In this document: positions 7,181 to 13,644 of the stretch, piece after piece
Numbering within the stretch: position 1 is the first letter of the stretch
Layout of the letters: each line of letters begins with the position of its first letter
Source of the DNA: Coprococcus sp.
GTDB taxonomy: Bacteria; Bacillota; Clostridia; Lachnospirales; Lachnospiraceae
Reading direction: 5' to 3'
Length of the DNA: 17,168 nucleotides
Assembly: GCA_016297325.1 (NCBI GenBank)
Contig: JAEDGW010000056.1
Location: 1-17,168, forward strand
Made by a program: the position numbers and the translations under genes
Notes under the pieces: generated by a model
Databases searched by the model: none
The model's input: only the letters and a program-made list of their open reading frames with translations
What the model was told of the DNA's origin: nothing

Positions 7181-8293
7181 GTGATAGAGTTAGATGAGTA
7201 CAGGGCGACGATGGCCTCCTATAGAGAACCATTGGAGGAGGTCAAGTCATCCCTTGACATTGAAAATAAGACAGACAGAATAGCGAAACTCAATTACGAG
7301 ATGGAACAGCCGGGATTCTGGGATGATGTCAATGGATCCCGTGAGGTGTCAAAAGAATTAAAGGGACTTCAGGATCTGGTAGACAATTACAAGAAACTGG
7401 AGAATGACTACGTGGATATAGATACACTTATCCTGATGGCGGAGGAGGAGAATGATCCGAGCCTTGTGCCTGAGATAGGAGAGCAGATCGAGATATTCAC
7501 GAAGGAATTTGAAGAGTACAGGATCAATCTGCTGTTCGTTGATGAATTTGATGACTGCAATGCAGTCCTCACGCTCCATTCAGGAGAAGGTGGAACTGAG
7601 TCCTGCGACTGGGCGAGCATGCTCTACAGGATGTACACCAGATGGGCGGAGAAACACGGTATGAGTGTTGAAGTGCTTGATTATCTTGAAGGCGATGAAG
7701 CCGGCATCAAATCAGTAACTATCCAGATAAATGGACCGCATGCATATGGTTATCTCAAATCTGAAAAAGGCGTGCACAGACTCGTAAGGATATCACCGTT
7801 TAATTCGGCTGGTAAGCGTATGACTTCATTTGCATCATGTGATGTTATTCCGGATATAGAACAGGATCTGGAAGTCGATATACGTGATGAAGATATAAGA
7901 ATAGATACCTACAGATCAAGTGGTGCCGGTGGACAGCATATCAACAAGACATCATCGGCTATCAGGATCACGCATTATCCTACAGGCATAGTGGTTCAGT
8001 GTCAGAATGAGAGATCACAGCTTATGAACAAGAACAAGGCTATGCAGATGCTGAAGTCCAAGCTGTATCTTTTGAAGAAACAGGAGAACCTTGAGAAGAT
8101 ATCGGATATCCGGGGAGAGGTGACTGACAACGGATTTGGAAGCCAGATAAGATCATATGTGCTCCAACCATATACGATGGTCAAGGATAAGAGGACATCC
8201 TATGAGAATTCCAATGTGTCAGCAGTCCTGGATGGTGATCTTGACGGATTTATGACGGCATATCTCAAGTGGGTGAATAAGGTTGAGGTGTAA
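7181..8293 (+). CDS. prfB: Peptide chain release factor 2, no programmed frameshift
   Basis: RF2 recognises UAA and UGA and triggers release of the finished protein. The 370-residue product starts at GTG. It has the class-I release factor fold, the SPF anticodon-like tripeptide at 205-207 that is specific to RF2, and the catalytic GGQ at 250-252 (SGAGGQHINK). In most bacteria prfB has an in-frame UGA near codon 26 bypassed by +1 frameshifting at CUU-UGA. Here the matching place reads CTT (codon 25) followed by GAC (codon 26), one T short of the shift site, and the frame is uninterrupted. Expression is therefore not autoregulated in the usual way. It follows secA by 22 bases, a conserved neighbour pair in Firmicutes. 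It ends with tandem TAA stops. Confidence 0.97.
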   Translation: MIELDEYRATMASYREPLEEVKSSLDIENKTDRIAKLNYEMEQPGFWDDVNGSREVSKELKGLQDLVDNYKKLENDYVDIDTLILMAEEENDPSLVPEIGEQIEIFTKEFEEYRINLLFVDEFDDCNAVLTLHSGEGGTESCDWASMLYRMYTRWAEKHGMSVEVLDYLEGDEAGIKSVTIQINGPHAYGYLKSEKGVHRLVRISPFNSAGKRMTSFASCDVIPDIEQDLEVDIRDEDIRIDTYRSSGAGGQHINKTSSAIRITHYPTGIVVQCQNERSQLMNKNKAMQMLKSKLYLLKKQENLEKISDIRGEVTDNGFGSQIRSYVLQPYTMVKDKRTSYENSNVSAVLDGDLDGFMTAYLKWVNKVEV

Positions 8294-8331
8294 TAACAGA
8301 TGAGCGCAGCCGGGCGATATGAAATTAGGCT

Positions 8332-8360
8332 TTGACAATAGCGCTTTATACTGATAAAGT
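8332..8360 (+). promoter_or_regulatory. Candidate promoter for hom
   Basis: TTGACA (8332-8337) is a perfect -35; 17 bases on, TAAAGT (8355-8360) is a four-of-six -10. The nearby TATACT at 8347-8352 is only 9 bases from the -35 and cannot pair with it. Confidence 0.45.
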
Positions 8361-8394
8361 AATGACGTACTAAACTTGCATGGTTATGCAGAAA

Positions 8395-8415
8395 AAGGAG
8401 ATAAGAAGGAGATAA
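8395..8415 (+). promoter_or_regulatory. Duplicated ribosome binding site of hom
   Basis: AAGGAGATAA occurs twice, at 8395-8404 and 8406-8415. The second copy's AAGGAG ends 8 bases before the ATG at 8420 and is the working site. The first is 19 bases from the ATG. Confidence 0.7.
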
Positions 8416-8419
8416 AAAC

Positions 8420-9619
8420 ATGGTGAATATAGCAGTATTAGGTTATGGTACAGTGGGCTCGGGAGTTGTGGAAGTGATTAACACCAACCATGATATTGTT
8501 AATAAGAGAGCTGGACAGGAGATAAATGTTAAGAGAGTGCTTGATCTCAGGGAGTTCCCTGGGGATCCTGTCGAGAACATTCTCACCCATGATTTTGAAG
8601 ATATATTGAATGATGATGAGATAAGCGTTGTTGTAGAGGTTATGGGAGGTGTTGAGCCTGCATACACATTTGTCAAGAAGTGTCTGCTTGCCGGCAAGAG
8701 TGTGGCAACCTCCAACAAGGAGCTTGTGGCTGTTCATGGCCCTGAGCTTATAAGAATTGCCAGAGAGGGCAATATCAATTTCTTCTTTGAGGCATCAGCA
8801 GGTGGCGGCATTCCAGTCATAAGACCGCTTAACACATCCATAACTGCGGATGATGTGACAGAGATCACAGGAATACTCAATGGTACGACCAATTACATCC
8901 TCACAAAGATGGACAAAGAGGGCGCAGACTATGCGACGGTCCTGAAGCAGGCACAGGAGCTCGGTTATGCAGAGCGCAATCCTGAAGCTGACGTTGAGGG
9001 CGGCGATGCATGTAGAAAGATAGCTATACTTACATCTCTCGTATATGGCAAGAACCTGGATTACAACAGGATCCATATGGAGGGAATAACAAAGATAACA
9101 ACAGATGATTTCAAGTATGCGGACAAGATGGGCTACTCTGTAAAGCTTGTTGGAACAACCAGAAAGACTGATGGCAAGCTCTATTCATATGTTGCCCCAG
9201 TCATGCTTCCACATGACAATCCGCTTGCAAAGATAGATGACGTATACAACGGTATACTTGTACACGGCAATGCCCTTGATGATGTGATGTTCTATGGCAA
9301 GGGTGCCGGAAAGCTTCCTACAGCATCTGCAGTTGTATCAGATGTTATTGATGCAGTTAAGAATGCAGGAAGAAATGTTCCAATTATCTGGGAGGATGAA
9401 GAGCTTGAGATGGGCGCATTTGCAGACTCAGAGAGTAAGTTCTTTGTGAGAACAGATGAGAAGGATGAGGCTGCTATTAAGGCAGTATTTGGAGACGTTC
9501 AGTATGTCGATTCTGATCTCGATGAAAAGGCGTTTGTTACAGCGGTGATCACAGAGGGTGAATTTGAGGCATGTTGCAATAAGATTGGTGTCAAGAGTGC
9601 TCTCAGAGTGCTGGATTAG
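8420..9619 (+). CDS. hom: Homoserine dehydrogenase
   Basis: The enzyme reduces aspartate semialdehyde to homoserine with NAD(P)H, the branch point to threonine and methionine. The 399-residue product has an N-terminal Rossmann fold with GYGTVG (8-13), the SNKELVA segment with Lys100, a FFEASAGGGIPVI stretch, NGTTNYILT, and the DVEGGDACRK motif (191-200) with the catalytic lysine 200. The C-terminal ~80 residues correspond in place to an ACT regulatory domain. They lack the usual DxPGxL ligand-binding turn (here RTDEKDEAAIKAV), so feedback control by threonine may be weak or different. The total is shorter than the ~430 residues of Bacillus enzymes. Aspartokinase, the first enzyme of the same pathway, is the next gene, 140 bases on, so the two form a functional pair though possibly separate transcripts. 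Confidence 0.95.
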   Translation: MVNIAVLGYGTVGSGVVEVINTNHDIVNKRAGQEINVKRVLDLREFPGDPVENILTHDFEDILNDDEISVVVEVMGGVEPAYTFVKKCLLAGKSVATSNKELVAVHGPELIRIAREGNINFFFEASAGGGIPVIRPLNTSITADDVTEITGILNGTTNYILTKMDKEGADYATVLKQAQELGYAERNPEADVEGGDACRKIAILTSLVYGKNLDYNRIHMEGITKITTDDFKYADKMGYSVKLVGTTRKTDGKLYSYVAPVMLPHDNPLAKIDDVYNGILVHGNALDDVMFYGKGAGKLPTASAVVSDVIDAVKNAGRNVPIIWEDEELEMGAFADSESKFFVRTDEKDEAAIKAVFGDVQYVDSDLDEKAFVTAVITEGEFEACCNKIGVKSALRVLD

Positions 9620-9759
9620 TACAATATTATTCAAAGGTCTTGCAATCCTTGTGGAATTGCGGTATTTTACAAAAGGCTTATTTTCTTTTTGCAGGGATGA
9701 ACTAAGTCACGCAAAAAGTTAAATATACAAATTTTCAAATGAGCGATCAGGAGGACAAT
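9620..9759 (+). other. hom-lysC spacer with two weak inverted repeats
   Basis: The 140-base gap holds a 7-base stem (9642-9648 with 9653-9660, one bulged A, loop TTGT). The arms CTTTTTGC (9685-9692) and GCAAAAAG (9711-9718) are a further inverted repeat. A weak promoter, TTGCAA-17-TATTTT (9640-9668), can be drawn. The gap is too short for a lysine riboswitch and shows none of its conserved cores. A role in lysC control is possible but unproven. Confidence 0.35.
9749..9754 (+). promoter_or_regulatory. Ribosome binding site that sets the aspartokinase start
   Basis: AGGAGG is 5 bases before ATG 9760. The in-frame ATG at 9739 lies upstream of this site and has none of its own, and its extra seven residues precede the usual MLIVKKFGG family start. 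Confidence 0.85.
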
Positions 9760-10965
9760 ATGTTAATAGTAAAGAAGTTTGGTGGTACTTCCGTTGGAAA
9801 TACCGAAAGAATCTTTAACGTGGCCAAAAGATGTATTGAAGACTGGCAGAAGGGAAACGACGTAGTCGTAGTTCTGTCTGCAATGGGTAAATACACAGAT
9901 GAGCTTATAGATATGGCCAAGCAGGTAAATGAGAATCCGCCTAAGAGAGAGATGGATATGCTTTTTACAATAGGTGAGCAGATGTCTGTATCACTTATGG
10001 CTATGGCTATGAATTCACTTAAGGTTCCGGCAATCTCTCTGAATGCATTCCAGGTGGCAATGCACACAACTTCAGTATACGGCAATGCACGTCTGAAGAG
10101 AATTGATGTTGAGAGAATCAGACATGAGCTGGAGCAGAGAAAGATTGTTATTGTTACAGGATTTCAGGGAATCAACAAGTATGATGATTACACAACTCTT
10201 GGTCGTGGTGGTTCAGATACAACGGCTGTTGCACTTGCAGCGGCACTTAACGCTGATGCGTGTGAGATCTATACAGATGTGGACGGAGTATATACAGCAG
10301 ATCCACGTAAGGTAAAGACAGCACGTAAGCTGGATACGATAACATACGATGAGATGCTTGAGCTTGCTACACTTGGAGCAGGCGTTCTGCACAACCGTTC
10401 AGTTGAGCTTGCCAAGAAGTTTGGTGTTCAGCTGGTTGTTCGTTCAAGTCTCAATTTTTCAGAGGGTACAATAGTTAAGGAGGATACTGGAATGGAGAAG
10501 ATGTTAGTTAGTGGAGTTGCAGCAGATGCAGACTCAGCAAGAGTAGCAGTTGTAGGATTAGAGGATACACCAGGTGTTGCATTCAAGCTTTTCAACCTGC
10601 TTGCAAAGAATGACATCAATATAGATATGATACTGCAGTCAGTTGGTAGACATGGAACAAAGGATATCACATTCACATGCAGTGATGAGAATGCAGACAG
10701 AGCAGAGGAGATCATCAAGAACAATATCGGTAAGTTTGAGAGCATAGATGTCAACAAGGATGTTGCAAAGGTTTCAATCGTAGGTGCAGGTATGCAGTCA
10801 AATGCAGGCGTTGCAGCAAAGATGTTCGAGGCTCTCTATGATGAGAATATCAACATCAGAATGATATCAACATCAGAGATCAGAGTTACAGTTCTTATCG
10901 ACGAGCAGTACACAGAGCGTGCAATGAACGCAATTCATGACAAGTTCGCACTCGGCGATCGTTAA
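9760..10965 (+). CDS. lysC: Aspartokinase, alpha subunit
   Basis: Phosphorylates aspartate to start the pathway to lysine, threonine, methionine and diaminopimelate. The 401-residue product begins MLIVKKFGGTSVG, the amino-acid kinase nucleotide site. It continues with TLGRGGSDTTAVALAAAL and DVDGVYTADPR of the catalytic domain (to ~residue 240). Two ACT domains follow, ~259-330 with an intact LEDTPGVAFKLFNLL ligand turn and ~335-398 with AGMQSNAGVAAKMFEAL. Such ACT pairs bind lysine and/or threonine for feedback inhibition. Length and layout match Bacillus-type LysC. A strong Shine-Dalgarno and ATG inside the gene at codon 245 suggest that a beta subunit is also made (separate entry). It follows hom. 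I use the symbol lysC by similarity of layout; which aspartokinase isozyme this is cannot be decided from sequence alone. Confidence 0.93.
   Translation: MLIVKKFGGTSVGNTERIFNVAKRCIEDWQKGNDVVVVLSAMGKYTDELIDMAKQVNENPPKREMDMLFTIGEQMSVSLMAMAMNSLKVPAISLNAFQVAMHTTSVYGNARLKRIDVERIRHELEQRKIVIVTGFQGINKYDDYTTLGRGGSDTTAVALAAALNADACEIYTDVDGVYTADPRKVKTARKLDTITYDEMLELATLGAGVLHNRSVELAKKFGVQLVVRSSLNFSEGTIVKEDTGMEKMLVSGVAADADSARVAVVGLEDTPGVAFKLFNLLAKNDINIDMILQSVGRHGTKDITFTCSDENADRAEEIIKNNIGKFESIDVNKDVAKVSIVGAGMQSNAGVAAKMFEALYDENINIRMISTSEIRVTVLIDEQYTERAMNAIHDKFALGDR
10476..10483 (+). promoter_or_regulatory. Internal Shine-Dalgarno inside lysC
   Basis: TAAGGAGG is a full match to the 16S 3'-end complement, placed 8 bases before an in-frame ATG at 10492. 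It is stronger than the Shine-Dalgarno sites of most neighbouring genes and sits exactly at the junction of kinase and ACT domains. Confidence 0.7.
10492..10965 (+). CDS. lysC: Probable aspartokinase beta subunit from an internal start
   Basis: This nested frame shares the stop codon and frame of lysC and would give a 157-residue protein starting MEKMLVSGV, consisting only of the two ACT regulatory domains. In Bacillus subtilis aspartokinase II and in Corynebacterium glutamicum, alpha and beta subunits arise from in-phase overlapping translation of lysC at the equivalent point and form an alpha2-beta2 enzyme. The supporting sequence evidence here is the consensus TAAGGAGG 8 bases upstream and the position at the domain boundary. 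Whether it is translated is inference. Confidence 0.65.
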   Translation: MEKMLVSGVAADADSARVAVVGLEDTPGVAFKLFNLLAKNDINIDMILQSVGRHGTKDITFTCSDENADRAEEIIKNNIGKFESIDVNKDVAKVSIVGAGMQSNAGVAAKMFEALYDENINIRMISTSEIRVTVLIDEQYTERAMNAIHDKFALGDR

Positions 10966-11010
10966 TTGCTATAGAACCAATATGCATTCCTGTCAGTACA
11001 GGAGATGAGT

Positions 11011-11040
11011 ATATACGCCGGGGGAAACTCCGGCGTATAT
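11011..11040 (+). other. 13-bp hairpin with GAAA tetraloop
   Basis: Arms 11011-11023 and 11028-11040 pair fully (one G-U) around the loop GAAA. The top is G/C-rich. No run of T follows (the next bases are GAGTATATAT), so it is not a standard terminator. It could act as an mRNA 3' barrier for hom-lysC, an RNase processing point or a leader element of the next gene, whose ATG is 32 bases on. Confidence 0.75.
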
Positions 11041-11072
11041 GAGTATATATAACTTGTGAAAGGAGTCAGGGT

Positions 11073-11552
11073 ATGAAGAGAGCAGATTATATATCATGGG
11101 ATCAGTATTTTATGGGCATTGCAATGATGTCTGCGGAGAGAAGTAAGGATCCATCTACGCAGGTAGGAGCGTGTATAGTCGATAAGAATAACCGAATATT
11201 GTCTATGGGCTATAACGGCATGCCTGCAGGATGTGATGATGACACTATGCCGTGGGGCAAGGCTGGCAATCCATTAGACAACAAGTATTTTTATGTGTGC
11301 CATGCAGAACTTAATTCTATATTGAATTACAGGGGTGGCAATCTCAAGGATGCCATCATTTATTCAACCCTGTTTCCGTGTAACGAGTGTGCAAAGGCGA
11401 TAATCCAGTGCGGAATAAAAGAGGTAGTGTATCTGTCAGACAAATATGCGATGACGGACAGTACGATAGCGTCCAAGAAGATGTTTGATCTGGCTGGAGT
11501 AAAATACAGACCTTTTGAGTCTAAGGGCAGGAAGATCACACTTGATCTTTAG
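11073..11552 (+). CDS. dCMP deaminase family protein
   Basis: Probably deaminates dCMP to dUMP, supplying the substrate of thymidylate synthase. The 159-residue product has the zinc-dependent cytidine/deoxycytidylate deaminase signature: CHAE (His77 ligand, Glu79 proton shuttle) and PCNEC (Cys103 and Cys106). The PSTQVGACIVD and GYNGMPAGCDDD segments are typical of dCMP deaminases (ComEB-like) rather than of tRNA or cytidine deaminases. Length fits the family. AAAGGAG at 11059-11065 lies 7 bases before the ATG. It stands alone between the aspartate-pathway pair and the t6A genes, with a strong hairpin in its leader region. The alternative is a related deaminase of unknown substrate; the nucleotide assignment is by family. 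Confidence 0.9.
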   Translation: MKRADYISWDQYFMGIAMMSAERSKDPSTQVGACIVDKNNRILSMGYNGMPAGCDDDTMPWGKAGNPLDNKYFYVCHAELNSILNYRGGNLKDAIIYSTLFPCNECAKAIIQCGIKEVVYLSDKYAMTDSTIASKKMFDLAGVKYRPFESKGRKITLDL

Positions 11553-11601
11553 CGGCCGGCGTGGAATATTGCAGTAATACAAAATATAGACAGGAGATAA
11601 C

Positions 11602-12033
11602 ATGGTCGTAGAGAGTGGTAGCAGAGAAGAGACTTACAATATAGGTGTGCAGTTGGGACAGAAGGCTGTTCCTGGACAGGTTTATTGCATATATGGAGAC
11701 CTTGGCGTAGGTAAGACGATAATTTCACAGGGGGTTGCTGCAGGACTTGGAATAAGCGAAGTGGTGAACAGCCCCACATTCACGATAGTGAAAGAGTATG
11801 ATGAAGGAAGACTTCCTTTGTACCATTTTGATGTATACAGAATAGGTGATGTAGACGAGATGGACGAGATCGGCTACAACGAGATGGTATATGGGGATGG
11901 TGTGTGCCTGATAGAGTGGGCAAATCTTATCGAGGACATACTCCCAGATGCATACACAAGAATAGATATAGAAAAAGACCTTGAAAAAGGGCTTGATTAC
12001 AGACGTATTACGATAGAAGAGAGGCATAGGTAG
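11602..12033 (+). CDS. tsaE: tRNA t6A synthesis ATPase TsaE
   Basis: TsaE is the ATPase that works with TsaB and TsaD to attach threonylcarbamoyl to A37 of ANN-decoding tRNAs. The 143-residue product carries the Walker A motif GDLGVGKT (32-39), the SPTFTIVKEY segment, LYHFDVYRI and the LIEWAN motif, all hallmarks of the YjeE/TsaE family. AGGAG lies 5 bases before the ATG. The tsaB ATG begins two bases after the tsaE stop, indicating translational coupling. It is the first gene of the tsaE-tsaB-rimI set common in Firmicutes. A 49-base gap separates it from the deaminase gene and shows no terminator or clear promoter. Confidence 0.95.
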   Translation: MVVESGSREETYNIGVQLGQKAVPGQVYCIYGDLGVGKTIISQGVAAGLGISEVVNSPTFTIVKEYDEGRLPLYHFDVYRIGDVDEMDEIGYNEMVYGDGVCLIEWANLIEDILPDAYTRIDIEKDLEKGLDYRRITIEERHR

Positions 12034-12035
12034 AT

Positions 12036-12761
12036 ATGAAGATCCTGGCATTTGATAGTTCAGGACTTGTCGCATCGGTGGCGATAGTCCAGGACGATAA
12101 TTTGATAGCAGAATATACGACGAACTATAAGAAGACTCATTCACAGACGCTTCTTCCTATGCTCGATGAAGTTGTCAGAATGACTGAGACTGACAAGGAA
12201 AGTTTCGACCTGCTTGCGGTTGCAGCGGGACCGGGTTCTTTTACAGGCCTTAGAATAGGTTCTGCAACGGTTAAAGGACTTGCACTTGCCTGGAATATAC
12301 CTGTTGTAGCTGTTCCTACCCTTGAGGCACTTGCCTACAACACATGGGGAAGCAGACGAGTTATCTGCCCGATCATGGATGCCAGAAGGAGGCAGGTTTA
12401 TACAGGCTTATACAGATTTGACAAAGACGACAGACTGGAAACTCTGATGGATCAGATCCCTATGGACATAGATGAGCTTATAGGACTTCTCGGTGACAGA
12501 GGCGAGGAAGTATTGTTTGTGGGAGACGGTATAGATGTGTATGCCGATACTATCAGGCAGAAGATGACTGTGCCATTTTCATTTGCACCTGCTCATATGA
12601 ATAAGCAGAGAGCAGGCTCTGTTGCTGTGGCAGCAAAGAAGAGATACGAGGAAGGTATATATACTTCGGGCGATGATTTTGCTCCGGAATACCTCAGACA
12701 GTCCCAGGCGGAGCGCGAGCGTGCAGAGAGACAGAAAGCAGGCGGAGCTGCAAATGAATAA
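12036..12761 (+). CDS. tsaB: tRNA t6A synthesis scaffold protein TsaB
   Basis: TsaB is the inactive ASKHA-fold partner that dimerises with TsaD and is needed for t6A37 formation. The 241-residue product opens with MKILAFDSSG, followed by THSQTLLPMLDEV, AAGPGSFTGLRIG and IPVVAVPTLEALA, the recognisable family pattern, and MDARRRQVYTGLY in the second half. The last ~20 residues are a charged Arg/Glu/Ala tail outside the conserved domain. Start and end overlap or nearly touch the neighbours: two bases after tsaE and an 8-base overlap (ATGAATAA) with rimI. No strong Shine-Dalgarno precedes it, consistent with coupling to tsaE translation. Confidence 0.95.
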   Translation: MKILAFDSSGLVASVAIVQDDNLIAEYTTNYKKTHSQTLLPMLDEVVRMTETDKESFDLLAVAAGPGSFTGLRIGSATVKGLALAWNIPVVAVPTLEALAYNTWGSRRVICPIMDARRRQVYTGLYRFDKDDRLETLMDQIPMDIDELIGLLGDRGEEVLFVGDGIDVYADTIRQKMTVPFSFAPAHMNKQRAGSVAVAAKKRYEEGIYTSGDDFAPEYLRQSQAERERAERQKAGGAANE

Positions 12762-13263
12762 CAGTGCTGAGAATGTTTCAGGCAATATGCCGGATCAGCC
12801 TTATGAGGCGTCTGGCGAATCTGTATACCCGGATATAGTATATGCGGAAAAGAGACAGGCGGGAGAGATAGCGGAGATAGAGAAATTTATATTCTCTCAT
12901 GCCTGGAATGAGCAAATGATCGCAGACTCTATAGATGGAGCATATGACAAGGTGCTTGTATATACGCAGGATAACTGCATTTGTGGCTATATAATATATT
13001 CCGTGGTGTGCGACAGTGCTGACCTTCTCAGGGTTGCGGTGAGACCGGAATACAGAAGATGCGGAATAGGCCTTATGCTTATGAGACGGATGATAGAAGA
13101 CTGCCGATCTCTGGGAGCTCTTAAGATATTCCTGGAAGTCCGGGAATCAAATGAACCGGCTGGAAATATGTACAGATCTCTGGAATTTAAAGAGATTTCA
13201 AGAAGAAAAAAATATTACAGCGAGCCGGATGAGGATGGGATCGTCATGCAGGCTGATCTGTAA
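12754..13263 (+). CDS. rimI: GNAT N-acetyltransferase, RimI family
   Basis: RimI acetylates the N-terminus of ribosomal protein S18 in Escherichia coli; in other bacteria the substrate range is less clear. The 169-residue product has the acetyl-CoA loop RRCGIG (101-106) after LLRVAVRPEY, and the RimI-type ending EVRESNEPAGNMYRSLEF...RRKKYYSEPDEDGIVMQ. GGAG at 12744-12747 lies 6 bases before ATG 12754, and the ATG overlaps the tsaB stop. About 28 hydrophilic residues precede the domain, longer than in most RimI proteins; an ATG at 12787 would shorten this. The frame stays open upstream inside tsaB, but that extension would have no ribosome binding site. The tsaE-tsaB-rimI order supports the assignment. 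Confidence 0.92.
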   Translation: MNNSAENVSGNMPDQPYEASGESVYPDIVYAEKRQAGEIAEIEKFIFSHAWNEQMIADSIDGAYDKVLVYTQDNCICGYIIYSVVCDSADLLRVAVRPEYRRCGIGLMLMRRMIEDCRSLGALKIFLEVRESNEPAGNMYRSLEFKEISRRKKYYSEPDEDGIVMQADL

Positions 13264-13398
13264 TTTTATAAATAATTTTAAAGACAATGAACGCAAAAAT
13301 TGAACGGTGGCAAACATTGTCAGTATATTATATGATCGATCTGGCTTATAATCAGACACATAACGAAAGACTGGCAGCAGTCGGACAGGAGATAAGAG

Positions 13399-13614
13399 AT
13401 GAGCGAGATCAGATGCAATATGTGTGGAAGAAAGATAATATTCGGAGAAAAGCACGACAAGGAGGACTATCTTCTCATTCAGAAAGAATGGGGATATTTC
13501 TCACGCAAGGATGGAAAGAGATATACCATTAGAATGTGCGAAGAATGCTTCGACAGATTTGTGGAAGATTGTGCTGTTTCTCCAGAGATAGATGATGTGA
13601 CAGAGTATGCGTAG
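13399..13614 (+). CDS. Small zinc-ribbon protein of unknown function
   Basis: The 71-residue protein has two CxxC pairs, Cys6/Cys9 and Cys47/Cys50, expected to bind one zinc as a ribbon. A fifth Cys is at 58. Between them lies an aromatic block, EDYLLIQKEWGYFSRKDG (22-39), that resembles small zinc-ribbon proteins seen in many Firmicutes, none with a role I can name. AGGAG at 13387-13391 lies 7 bases before the ATG. A 135-base AT-rich gap separates it from rimI. That gap allows a weak promoter (TTGAAC 13300-13305, 18 bases, TATATT 13324-13329). The rnz start is 30 bases after the stop, so it is probably cotranscribed with rnz. A nucleic-acid or RNase-related role is inference from position only. 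Confidence 0.8.
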   Translation: MSEIRCNMCGRKIIFGEKHDKEDYLLIQKEWGYFSRKDGKRYTIRMCEECFDRFVEDCAVSPEIDDVTEYA

Positions 13615-13644
13615 CATATCTGCACTTAGAAATGGAGATAGAAG

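Noticed and set aside
7234..7255. Relic frameshift stimulator in prfB
   Set aside because: AGGAGG is 11 bases from CTT instead of 3 and simply encodes Glu-Glu-Val; not counted as a feature.
8300..8335. 11-codon leader peptide before hom
   Set aside because: It has no threonine, isoleucine or methionine codon run and no attenuator hairpins, so no sign of transcription attenuation.
9739..9759. ATG start adding seven residues to aspartokinase
   Set aside because: It lies upstream of the AGGAGG that serves ATG 9760, and the family starts MLIVKKFGG.
9620..9759. Lysine riboswitch or T-box ahead of aspartokinase
   Set aside because: The gap is too short for a lysine riboswitch and contains no T-box motif or terminator with a long leader.
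11005..11052. 15-codon frame through the GAAA hairpin
   Set aside because: The ATG directly abuts its only possible ribosome site, leaving no spacing.
12622..12753. 44-residue upstream extension of RimI inside tsaB
   Set aside because: No ribosome site; it is the shadow frame of tsaB, and the overlap start at 12754 is well placed.
13287..13532. 81-residue frame overlapping the zinc-ribbon gene
   Set aside because: No Shine-Dalgarno before its ATG and no recognisable motif; the overlapping frame has a ribosome site and two CxxC pairs.
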